NCBI GenBank assembly: GCA_948473115.1
Contig: CAOKWI010000002.1
Location: 1-64,000 of the forward strand
DNA from: an uncultured Lachnospiraceae bacterium
Lineage (GTDB): Bacteria > Bacillota > Clostridia > Lachnospirales > Lachnospiraceae
Direction of reading: 5' to 3'
DNA length: 64,000 nucleotides
The notes under the pieces are model-generated. The model worked only from the letters and a program-made list of their open reading frames with translations. It had not been told where the DNA came from and made no database searches. The position numbers and the translations under genes are program-made. Shown here in pieces: positions 52,256 through 60,278 of this stretch (its first letter is position 1; every line of letters starts with the position of its first letter).

Positions 52256-54727
52256 TTAATATTCCTTACTGTTGTAACCGTAATAATCTATGGACAGATC
52301 AAACAGCCGGTACGGGTTCTGGTCAATCTCAAAGCAGACGAAATCCGTTGTCTCGTAATAGACCCTCATTTCATTGGGATACATGGACTGGAAAGCCAAT
52401 GCCCAATAGTACAGCCTGGACATCACCGTATAGCGGTTGCGCCCCTGGTATACTCCCAGCCCGCCTCCCTGAGGAAGCGGCCTGCTGGCGCCTGAAGCCG
52501 ATATCCTGGTACCGCTTCCCTCATAGGATATGGCATAATCTATGGGGATCTTTTCAATATACACATATATCCTGGGGGTGGGGATCGTCAGGTATTCCGC
52601 CTGTCTTTCGCCCTCCATTGCACGCAGGAAATTGATGGTCTCATAATGATATCCGTCATTCTCCACCATCCGCAGTTCGTCATTTGCGGAAATGACGGTA
52701 AACATGAACCGTTGATTGTCATGCAGTATATTCGTGAGGCAGATGATGGCGTCATTGCTCTCCATAGCCGGCATGTCCAAGGGAAGCCTGTATGCTCCGC
52801 TGAACAGCAGGACACTTACCATCAGCCCAACGCCTCCAAGGGACAGCATATTGGCAATCAGCTGTGTTGTGACCCATCCGGCCGCCAGACTGATCAGGGC
52901 ATCTATGGCAAACGCCAAGGCCGCGGGCAGCGTATACGCGAGATAGATACTGCATCTGCTCATATCCATCAGTGCAGGAATTCCAAGCCAGCGTGCCATG
53001 ATCACCGCACATAAAAAAATAGTAAAAAAAGCCACTGTGATCAAAATACACCCGTAGTGCCTGGTCTTTCTTCGAAACAGATTGATAAATCCAACGCATC
53101 CGGGAATCACGGTAAATACCAGGATTGCCGACACAGTATTGGAAGACGCGTTGCTCAATATGTATACGTTTACGGCATTCCTCAATCCTGTCAGAAACCT
53201 GACTGTCTTGCTCCACTTCACATTCACCCACGATTTCAGCCGCTCCGACAAAGGCACCTCCGGCTCCGGCGGCTGCAACGTTTCCTGTGACTGCGAAACA
53301 CCGTCCGCAAACGCCTGTCCCCCGCTGTCTCCCCCGTTCAGAGAACCTGCTCCCCCACCTGTCTGTCCGGGACCCGCTGTTCCGCCCTGTCCCGTTACCG
53401 ACTGTCCGGAGCCTGATCCCGCTGTTCCATCCTCCGCTCCCGTTCCCGGCTGTCCGGAGCCTTGCGTTCCCGACTGCGTTTCTTCCCCGGAAGTATCCTG
53501 CTGCTGTGTCTGCACAGGGTTTCCGGAGGAATCAATCTTGCCTGTCATGACAGCCATGGCCCATCTCAGGGATCCCTCCGGAGGAGTCCCCGTGGCAAAT
53601 GCAATCCCCATGGGCAGCACTGCCAGAAGCACGCTCAAGATTCCTGCCGCCATGATCCGCCCGAAATATGCCTTGCGGAACAGCAGTCCCACAAATCCCA
53701 CCGCCACTGCCATGCAGAACAGACCGGCTACAATGGTATTATAAAAATGGATCGCAAGGGTTGCGCTGAAACTCAGCCCGAAAAAGAGCAGGTACCGGGT
53801 ACTGTGGACTTTCCAGCCCTTTGCACCATTCTCCTTCTTCCTGTCCTCAAAAAAAGCGATCAGGAAATAAATTGACGGCAGGATGAAGATCATGCCGAAT
53901 TCCTGGGGAAGTGCGCTGGAATACCTTTTATATGTCTCAATGTTCCAGACATTGGCAAACAAATACAGGATCATTCCCATGTAAGGGGTATACCGGGTCC
54001 TGCAGCATGCCTTCATAAAAATCAGCAGCACCAAATGAATCATCAGCGTCTCCACCAGGCCAAACATGCGGAGCAGCACAAAGGTGTAAAACCCGAACAT
54101 TTTGTGCAGGTAATAGATGATACAATGAAACCCCTGGGGATACACTCCCGCCACGAAAAGGTGATTGTCCTCCAGGGCATTGATCCAGTAATTGTGTACC
54201 GGCATATCCGAAAAGCAATATCCCATATTCCAGAACATATTACATCCGTACTGCCACAGGACCAGCCCGATGACCCCCACAGTAAACACCCAGTCAAAAA
54301 AGTGATGCCGTATGCTCCCGGCCACACGTAGGAACGCCGTTTTCAACAGTCTGCCCACTGACCGCAGCGCCTTGCTGAGCAGCAGCCTTCCTCCCATGGT
54401 GCCGGTGAGAAAGCTGTTCACCGCCCTGGCTGCCGAGAGCACGCCATCCTTGACCGTGGTATTGTGGACTCTCGCCAGCGCCCAGACCGCGGGCAGCACC
54501 GTCCCCAGGAACAGTGTGACCCGGTTGGAAATGTGAAGCAGCTGTAACACCAGGACCAGATTCATCAGGTAGACATTTCCGATCACCAGATAAATCATAA
54601 ACCGCACGCAGAACCGTTCCTCCCTGAACCTTCTGTTAAACACAAAGGCAGGCAGAAGAACAGTCATGCCCAGGTATGCCGCCAGGACCCCTATAAATTG
54701 TAAGATAGTCAACGTCTGTATTGACAT
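52256..54727 (-). CDS. Large polytopic membrane protein with Gly/Ser/Gln-rich loop
   Basis: An 823-residue protein with about fifteen membrane helices. The start at 54727 has AAAGGAG and AGGAAG upstream; the longer frame to 54847 would add Cys-rich, non-membrane residues. A low-complexity insert (TQQQDTSGEE, then SGTQGSGQPGTG and on) of about 80 residues lies near residue 455, in an outside loop. The C-terminal domain is soluble. It is not part of the core Pel set known to me; it may polymerise or modify the polymer in the membrane, like GT-C enzymes. Confidence 0.7.
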   Translation of the reverse strand: MSIQTLTILQFIGVLAAYLGMTVLLPAFVFNRRFREERFCVRFMIYLVIGNVYLMNLVLVLQLLHISNRVTLFLGTVLPAVWALARVHNTTVKDGVLSAARAVNSFLTGTMGGRLLLSKALRSVGRLLKTAFLRVAGSIRHHFFDWVFTVGVIGLVLWQYGCNMFWNMGYCFSDMPVHNYWINALEDNHLFVAGVYPQGFHCIIYYLHKMFGFYTFVLLRMFGLVETLMIHLVLLIFMKACCRTRYTPYMGMILYLFANVWNIETYKRYSSALPQEFGMIFILPSIYFLIAFFEDRKKENGAKGWKVHSTRYLLFFGLSFSATLAIHFYNTIVAGLFCMAVAVGFVGLLFRKAYFGRIMAAGILSVLLAVLPMGIAFATGTPPEGSLRWAMAVMTGKIDSSGNPVQTQQQDTSGEETQSGTQGSGQPGTGAEDGTAGSGSGQSVTGQGGTAGPGQTGGGAGSLNGGDSGGQAFADGVSQSQETLQPPEPEVPLSERLKSWVNVKWSKTVRFLTGLRNAVNVYILSNASSNTVSAILVFTVIPGCVGFINLFRRKTRHYGCILITVAFFTIFLCAVIMARWLGIPALMDMSRCSIYLAYTLPAALAFAIDALISLAAGWVTTQLIANMLSLGGVGLMVSVLLFSGAYRLPLDMPAMESNDAIICLTNILHDNQRFMFTVISANDELRMVENDGYHYETINFLRAMEGERQAEYLTIPTPRIYVYIEKIPIDYAISYEGSGTRISASGASRPLPQGGGLGVYQGRNRYTVMSRLYYWALAFQSMYPNEMRVYYETTDFVCFEIDQNPYRLFDLSIDYYGYNSKEY

Positions 54728-54850
54728 TGCTTCCTGCTCTCCTTTGTTCGACCAATACCCCCGCCACAGGCAGCACAAACATTCCGTGAACTCGGTGCAA
54801 ATCCGGAAGAATGCCTGCACTTGGCATTCTTCGAATTGCTTTAGCAATTT

Positions 54851-54906
54851 GTGTAATTTAGAAATTCTTAGCGGGCGTGTTTTGACCGCTTAGAATTTCT
54901 TTACAC
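54851..54906. repeat. Long hairpin between the PelE-like and large membrane genes
   Basis: GTGTAATTTAGAAATTC and TTAGCGG pair with CCGCTTAGAATTTCTTTACAC across an 11-nt loop, giving a stem of about 20 bp with small bulges. On the minus strand it falls within a 184-bp gap in an otherwise tightly packed operon, so it may stabilise mRNA or lower downstream expression. A second, smaller AAATTGC/GCAATTT stem lies beside it. Confidence 0.75.
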
Positions 54907-54911
54907 ACTTG

Positions 54912-55976
54912 TCAGCTGAATACCCTGATCAGATCCAGTGTATCCCTGTCAATCACAATATCCGACTGCTTCAGGCGGTTCATGACGCCGAAGAAGTTCT
55001 CTTTATCCTGAATGCTGAAATACAGCTTCAGCTGTATGGTGTAGGAGGACAATTCCTCGGGATACATCTCCATGCTCCGGTCACACCAGACCTTCATATG
55101 ATCATATTGCCCGGTGCCCAGCAGCCTGATTGCGATCCACTCTATGTACTCACAGGCCAGACGGTATCTGTTTTCCTCACTCTTATAAAGCCAGTCACAC
55201 GCTTCCTCCATCATTTCAACAAAGGCCCGCTGCTCCATATCCGGAAAGACATCCTGGCTCAGCACCTCATTCATATATTCGATCATCGCACAGGCATATT
55301 CCGCCGCATTCTCGTCTCCCCTGTGAAGCGCATTGTACAGTTCCTGGGATTCCTGCCGGAAATCATTCAGGGCATCCCTCAGCACGGACGCCGCATAGTG
55401 GGATGTCTCCGTATCCTCGCTGTTCAGCGCCAGGGAAATGGTGGCAAGGGATTTATGCACATCGCCCTTTACCACATCCATGACCAGGGAGCGCAGGCTG
55501 TCCTTGTCCGCCACCGCCAGCGCCTCCTCGATGGGAACCCTGTTCCGCTCGCTGTCCTCGTCCGCCTTCCTGTTTGCAACCACCTTATCCTTGCCGAAGA
55601 TAACGTCCGTCAGATCCGCCTTTGTCCGGAAAAACAGTACATACATCAGCTGCGTCACCAGAAAGAACAGGATCCCCACCACGGGACAGAGCAGTATGAC
55701 CAGCGACTTGAACAGATAGCCCGTCCTGCTGAGTTTCCACTCATAAGGCTCCTCTTCCTCCGCATCCTCTTCCCCGTTGCCGCCTTCTCCCGAACCTCCT
55801 TCTCCCGCGGCCTCCCCTGCAGCCGCAGGCTCGGTCTTCTTCTCCCCGGAGGGTTCTTCCGGCGGCTTTTCTTTCTCCCTGAAGGACTGTACGATACACC
55901 CCCATATAAAATAGGCAATGGCAATCAGGGTATTGATGATGATAATAACAATAAAAACCTTCTCAGCAGTTGTCAT
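54912..55976 (-). CDS. pelE: PelE-like membrane protein
   Basis: A 354-residue protein. It has two membrane helices (about residues 7-29 and 105-130) separated by a Glu/Gly-rich loop, then a cytoplasmic helical domain that reads like TPR units. PelE has this arrangement (two helices plus TPR) and ties PelD to the transferase. The start overlaps the PelD stop by ATGA, and GAGGAGG lies inside the end of pelD. Sequence identity to known PelE is not obvious; assignment rests on layout and position. Confidence 0.7.
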   Translation of the reverse strand: MTTAEKVFIVIIIINTLIAIAYFIWGCIVQSFREKEKPPEEPSGEKKTEPAAAGEAAGEGGSGEGGNGEEDAEEEEPYEWKLSRTGYLFKSLVILLCPVVGILFFLVTQLMYVLFFRTKADLTDVIFGKDKVVANRKADEDSERNRVPIEEALAVADKDSLRSLVMDVVKGDVHKSLATISLALNSEDTETSHYAASVLRDALNDFRQESQELYNALHRGDENAAEYACAMIEYMNEVLSQDVFPDMEQRAFVEMMEEACDWLYKSEENRYRLACEYIEWIAIRLLGTGQYDHMKVWCDRSMEMYPEELSSYTIQLKLYFSIQDKENFFGVMNRLKQSDIVIDRDTLDLIRVFS

Positions 55977-58243
55977 ACCGCCAGTGCCTCCTCAACCTGG
56001 CAGCCCAGGCCGGCATCCAGGAATCTCCGCCTCACAAAGTCTGCCCCCTTCACATCCGTATTTGCCAGCAGCACATGAAGATTTCCCTTTGCATCCTGCC
56101 CCAGGTAATCCGTCTGCCTTACCAGCTTTCCGAGTCTCGCATTGACTTCCTCCTGGGTCAGCCCTCCGGTATCCAGATCCAGCAGGGCGCAGGCGGTAAG
56201 GTTCCTGCTTCTGGCGCGCATAAAGGCGGATACCAGTTCCTCAAAGGCATCCGGCTCCAAAATGCGTGTCCCCGGAATATAGCGCTGCTGTTCCAGCAAG
56301 GTCATATAATGGTTCGCCCTCAGCACCGCGTCCTGGATCAGGGAACCGACGATGGCCAGCATATCCGCCTGCCCCAGCGTCATGCGTTCCCAGGGGATAT
56401 CCCACACCATCAGGATCATCTGCATCTCTTCCCCCTCATAAATGGCGCTTGCCATCAGGGGGTACTCGTCTTTCATGTCCTTATTGATATAAACCTTGTG
56501 GTTTATGATCGCCTCATACAGTTCCGTCATATCCGTATAATTCACGGAATTTCCAAGCCTTCTGGCCTTGTCTGAAGTGGCGGAAAACAGCCTTGCAAAA
56601 GAACGGTTCGCCACGGAATAGATCGCCACATCCTTGCTTCGCATGATCTTGGACAGAACCTCCGCCGCGTAAAACAGCACTTCCACCGGCTGATAACGAC
56701 CCAGTTCCGAAGTGATCTCATAGATCTTGCCCATGCTGTCGTTCTGGTTGATCAGATGATCGGACAGCACATCCTTCACCCTCACGTTACTGCCGTTGAT
56801 ATCCGCCAGATCCTCCAGCTGCTTGGTGAGAAACTGGATCTCACCTGCATGCTCCTCCCTGATGGACTTCAGCTGATCCCTCATATAGCCCACCACCAGG
56901 CCAAGGATCAACAGCTGCGCCATCCAGACATAGGTATTGTAATCCAGCATGACGTCAAATCCGCTCCTCTGGTACATCTGCCGGAAGCAATAGCCTGCAA
57001 TGGCCAGCAGGCTGGAAAAGATCGCCTGCTGCTGTCCATAGACAATGGCAAACAGCAGGACATATAACAGATAGAAATCAAGCCTGTCAAAATAAGCGCT
57101 GCCCACGGCACGGTTATTCAGCATGAAGAAGGGGATAAACAAGATGATATTCTCCAAAAAAGGGACCATGGCCTTCATTACTTCCCGGAAGCCATGCTTC
57201 ATTTTCTCCACAAGATTCGCGTCCGCATCCGTTCTCCTGGAGAACCGCGCGCTGTTTTTCTGCAGGAACTCAGCCAGCTTCGGGATCGCTTTTTTAGGAG
57301 TGTTAAAGGCACGCAGCCGAAACTCCTCCATAAAGTCAAACCCGGCCAGGGAGACGCTGTTTCTGCCTTTCTCCAGATCCTCCACAATGGAAACGCTGTT
57401 GTCCCCGGATTTTTTCTTTAACTGCTGCTGGATCAGTTCCGCGATCTCCGCCTGGGACACCGCAGTACTGCCGGACACCTGGTATACAGGCCTTTTACAG
57501 CTTTCTGCCGCGGCCACCTGGTAAATATATTCCACAGCGTCAGCCAGATAAACCGGTGAAAACTTCTTCTCCATATCCACGGTAAAATGGCCTGCATTGA
57601 TGGTCTCCACGGCAGGCTCCGCCACTTCCACAAAGATTCCCCTGTCCCCGTCCAGGGTAATCTCCCCCGTATCGATGGCCTGCATGCACATCTGGGCACA
57701 GACATTTCCAATCTCCTCCGTCCGGCTGGGTATGCCATAGAGATGGTCCAGGCGCAGTACTACAATATTTCCTTCCACCATATTCCGGTAATCCAGGCAC
57801 AGCTTCTCCCCCATGGCGACAGCCTGCGCCTTGGGGTTTTCCTCCGTATGGTTCACGACCTCCAGCTTCGCGTTAACGCCCAGCCCGGAAAACACCTCAT
57901 CCGAAGACAGATAAATAAACCGGCCCTTCTGCTGGGCGGCATAGGCCATCAGCATATTCAGGACCGACGAAGTATATTTTACGGAAGAGGCCTGCCCGCC
58001 CTTCCAGTCGAAATTCCAGTCATAGGCCCCAAGGAAAATGGTAACATCAGGCTTTACACTGTTAAAGATCTCCCTGATACAGGCATTGTCGTAGTCAAAG
58101 CGATAGGTTTCAAACACCCTGCGGTAGCTGAGGGTATCCTTCCCCTCCTCCGTCAGCATAAATATCCTGTGCTTCTCCTTGTCCAGCTTATCCACTAATT
58201 TCTGCATCAGGTTTCCTGTGCTTCCAATCAGTAAAACATCCAT
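55973..58243 (-). CDS. pelD: PelD-like c-di-GMP receptor with N-terminal SDR domain
   Basis: A 756-residue fusion. Residues 1-340 form an SDR/epimerase-like domain (GSTGNLMQ; YLSSDEVFSG), but the Tyr-x-x-x-Lys site is replaced (PKAQAVAMGEK, 137-147), so catalysis is doubtful. Residues 360-455 hold about four membrane helices; a coiled coil and a GAF-like domain (about 500-640) follow. The end is a degenerate GGDEF: RQTD (709-712) sits five residues before AKGNL in place of GGDEF, i.e. an intact I-site. Such PelD proteins bind c-di-GMP and switch on polymer synthesis. AGGGGG precedes the ATG. Confidence 0.87.
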   Translation of the reverse strand: MDVLLIGSTGNLMQKLVDKLDKEKHRIFMLTEEGKDTLSYRRVFETYRFDYDNACIREIFNSVKPDVTIFLGAYDWNFDWKGGQASSVKYTSSVLNMLMAYAAQQKGRFIYLSSDEVFSGLGVNAKLEVVNHTEENPKAQAVAMGEKLCLDYRNMVEGNIVVLRLDHLYGIPSRTEEIGNVCAQMCMQAIDTGEITLDGDRGIFVEVAEPAVETINAGHFTVDMEKKFSPVYLADAVEYIYQVAAAESCKRPVYQVSGSTAVSQAEIAELIQQQLKKKSGDNSVSIVEDLEKGRNSVSLAGFDFMEEFRLRAFNTPKKAIPKLAEFLQKNSARFSRRTDADANLVEKMKHGFREVMKAMVPFLENIILFIPFFMLNNRAVGSAYFDRLDFYLLYVLLFAIVYGQQQAIFSSLLAIAGYCFRQMYQRSGFDVMLDYNTYVWMAQLLILGLVVGYMRDQLKSIREEHAGEIQFLTKQLEDLADINGSNVRVKDVLSDHLINQNDSMGKIYEITSELGRYQPVEVLFYAAEVLSKIMRSKDVAIYSVANRSFARLFSATSDKARRLGNSVNYTDMTELYEAIINHKVYINKDMKDEYPLMASAIYEGEEMQMILMVWDIPWERMTLGQADMLAIVGSLIQDAVLRANHYMTLLEQQRYIPGTRILEPDAFEELVSAFMRARSRNLTACALLDLDTGGLTQEEVNARLGKLVRQTDYLGQDAKGNLHVLLANTDVKGADFVRRRFLDAGLGCQVEEALAV

Positions 58244-58298
58244 TCGTATACCCCCTGCCCGCTTTAGCAGGCATCCGTTCCATATTTGGAAGTTTATG

Positions 58299-58571
58299 TC
58301 ACTCTTCCCGCAGAACCAATCCCTGTTCCCTCAGCTGCTGAAAAAAACTTCTGATATCCGCCAGTCCTTCCTGGACGGATATCCCGAATTCCCTGCTGAG
58401 CGCCTCCGCCACGGACGTCTCTGATCCCAGACGTCTGTACTGTTCCCAGATATATGCCCCGCTTTCATTTAAGACAACCGGTTCCCGCCTCTTGGCGCCG
58501 TCCTGCTCCATATCCAACAGCCAGTACAGGCCCGCCGCTTTCCTGAGCTGATAACGTTCTTCCCCGTCCAT
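58299..58571 (-). CDS. PqqD-like protein
   Basis: A 90-residue protein: GLYWLLDMEQDG, then VVLNESGAYIWEQYRRLGSETSVAEAL and an acidic helix with DIRSFFQQLREQGLV. This is the PqqD/RRE winged-helix pattern that binds leader peptides in RiPP pathways. AGGAG precedes the start. It lies 55 bp before the PelD-like gene and just after an amidohydrolase, so it reads with the Pel operon. There is no radical SAM partner in the window. It could recognise the NEELAEGVYAASG leaders 26 kb away, but this is speculative. Confidence 0.82.
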   Translation of the reverse strand: MDGEERYQLRKAAGLYWLLDMEQDGAKRREPVVLNESGAYIWEQYRRLGSETSVAEALSREFGISVQEGLADIRSFFQQLREQGLVLREE

Positions 58572-58610
58572 TCCCTCACTCCTGAAAACTGTTTGATTTT
58601 TGAGTAATTA

Positions 58611-59552
58611 CTATTTTATCACATTTTGACAATCATGGGAATCCATAAAGTAAATTCTTTCAGCAGTTTTCCACAACAAGTATTCCTTTTCGTCCTCCGT
58701 AAACGCATTACAGTCCAAAATATAGCCAAAAAGATGACGGTAAGTGTCCCTGCACAGGTTGCTGGGCAGGTCGCTCCCCCACATCATGCGGTCTGCCCCC
58801 AGGATCCCCATTGCCTCCCGGATAAACCATATGGCAGTGGGATAGGGATAAGGCTCCGGCCTCTGGTTACTGCTTAGACTGGCCAGGTCAAAAACCACGT
58901 TTTCCTGATTCAGGGCCCTCATTGCCTCCCGCCAGTCGTTCTCATAACCGCGTCCCTGGGGCGCAAGGAGATGACAGACCACGAATTGGATACGGGGATG
59001 GCGCTTCACGGCTTCCGCCAGCCTCTGCGGCTGCCAGCAGCAGCCCCCGTGGCGCCCGATATCGACCACCACGGTCAATCCATGTGCTTCCGCATATTCG
59101 TACTGCTCCTCCATCACCTTCCCGTCCAGGGGAAACTCCCCATGATAACTCATCAGCCCGCTTCCGTCGCTGACCTCAAACTTTACAATAGGGAATCCCA
59201 GGTCTTCAAACAGATGGCGGCGGATATCCTCATACTTTCTGCAAAAAGGATCGTAACATGCCCCTCCGGTGAACCGGTCCGGATATTTCCGCATGGCCTC
59301 CCATGTGTAGAGATTCTGGGGACCGATGAAATTGCCCTGGAGCATCACTGCCTTCTCCACGCCCTCCCTGTCCATCAGCGCCAGCACCGCCTCCGGCGTC
59401 ACCCTGTCCTCCCCCAGCTCCCCCGGAAACATCTGAAAGCTGCTGCCGTCCGCGTATTCCACAAACCCGCCGCCGATGCAGCGCAGCTCCCCCTTCGCCC
59501 CAAAGCCGTTCAGGCTCTGGCACAGATGAATGTGCGCGTCTATGATCTTCAT
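58611..59552 (-). CDS. Amidohydrolase-family metal-dependent hydrolase
   Basis: A 313-residue TIM-barrel enzyme. IIDAHIHL at the N-terminus gives the His-x-His metal site, HLLAPQGRGY holds a later His, and WGSDLPSN carries the catalytic Asp. The size fits the amidohydrolase_2 group (ACMSD-like). AAGGGGG lies before the ATG at 59552; a longer frame to 59627 lacks a site. It heads the minus-strand operon that goes on to PqqD-like and PelD-like. Its substrate is unknown; it may not be tied to polymer synthesis. Confidence 0.85.
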   Translation of the reverse strand: MKIIDAHIHLCQSLNGFGAKGELRCIGGGFVEYADGSSFQMFPGELGEDRVTPEAVLALMDREGVEKAVMLQGNFIGPQNLYTWEAMRKYPDRFTGGACYDPFCRKYEDIRRHLFEDLGFPIVKFEVSDGSGLMSYHGEFPLDGKVMEEQYEYAEAHGLTVVVDIGRHGGCCWQPQRLAEAVKRHPRIQFVVCHLLAPQGRGYENDWREAMRALNQENVVFDLASLSSNQRPEPYPYPTAIWFIREAMGILGADRMMWGSDLPSNLCRDTYRHLFGYILDCNAFTEDEKEYLLWKTAERIYFMDSHDCQNVIK

Positions 59553-59741
59553 AAGATAGTCCCCCTTCCCAAGGAACTGCTCGAACAGTTCCTTATATTC
59601 CGATAGCAGATAGCATAAGTATAACATTTACCGGGAAACATTACAAAGACGTATTTTAATTTATCATTTGGCCGGATATTTTCGGAAAAGTTCTTTATAA
59701 TAAATCAGGATAGAAAAGGAAACACTTAAGGGAGCAGTGCC

Positions 59742-60278
59742 ATGAAACAGACCATAACCTTCCACGATAAGCGGAAGCATTCAAAAAACAGACAGGCCGG
59801 CCGGAATCTCAGCCTGAAAATAGAACAGAATGCAAAAACCATTACCGTCACACTGGAAAGAGAAGCAGGGAAAACGGAAACCTGTACTTTCAAGACCCAC
59901 ACCTTCCCGCTGGAAGACAGCGGAACAGACCGGTCAAGCTGGTTCGACCATGTAGAAACCGTGGCAAGCGACGCGCCTCTGGAGTACTCCGGGGAGCATT
60001 TCTCCGTCTGCGATCTTCTGGCGGATCTCACGGCGGACGACGATGCCTTCCGGATCCTGGCAGACGCCCTGTACTCCATGAGCGGCCTGAAAATAACAAA
60101 GCCACTGGCCGCAATGCTGGGGGACAGGACACTGCTGGAGCTGGTCTCCGCGCTGGATATCCCCGCAGGGAATGACTCCGCGCCGGATTCTACAGGGGAC
60201 TCAGGCGCCGGAAGGAGAACGCCTGAGAACGCCATGCAGATCCTCAACGCCGAGTTGAACAAGATCTCGAAGAAATAA
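59742..60278 (+). CDS. Unknown acidic protein, 178 aa
   Basis: A soluble protein with a basic start (MKQTITFHDKRKHSKNRQ), a beta-rich middle and an acidic, Gly/Ser-rich C-terminus. GGGAG lies before the ATG. No family was recognised. The last 35 bp overlap the end of the convergent P-type ATPase gene. The 190 bp upstream, shared with the amidohydrolase gene, probably hold divergent promoters. The codon use resembles the neighbouring core genes, so recent acquisition is not obvious. Confidence 0.6.
   Translation: MKQTITFHDKRKHSKNRQAGRNLSLKIEQNAKTITVTLEREAGKTETCTFKTHTFPLEDSGTDRSSWFDHVETVASDAPLEYSGEHFSVCDLLADLTADDDAFRILADALYSMSGLKITKPLAAMLGDRTLLELVSALDIPAGNDSAPDSTGDSGAGRRTPENAMQILNAELNKISKK

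Noticed and set aside
50862..52259. 465-codon frame on the plus strand
   Set aside because: It is antisense to the DUF2194-like gene, with His-rich composition and no start signal.
54909..56078. 389-codon frame on the plus strand
   Set aside because: It is antisense to pelE and the end of pelD, with the same shadow-frame composition.
58572..59741. Possible c-di-GMP riboswitch ahead of the Pel-like operon
   Set aside because: I looked for the conserved GEMM core in the leader regions and did not find it; control seems to be at the protein level through the PelD-like I-site.
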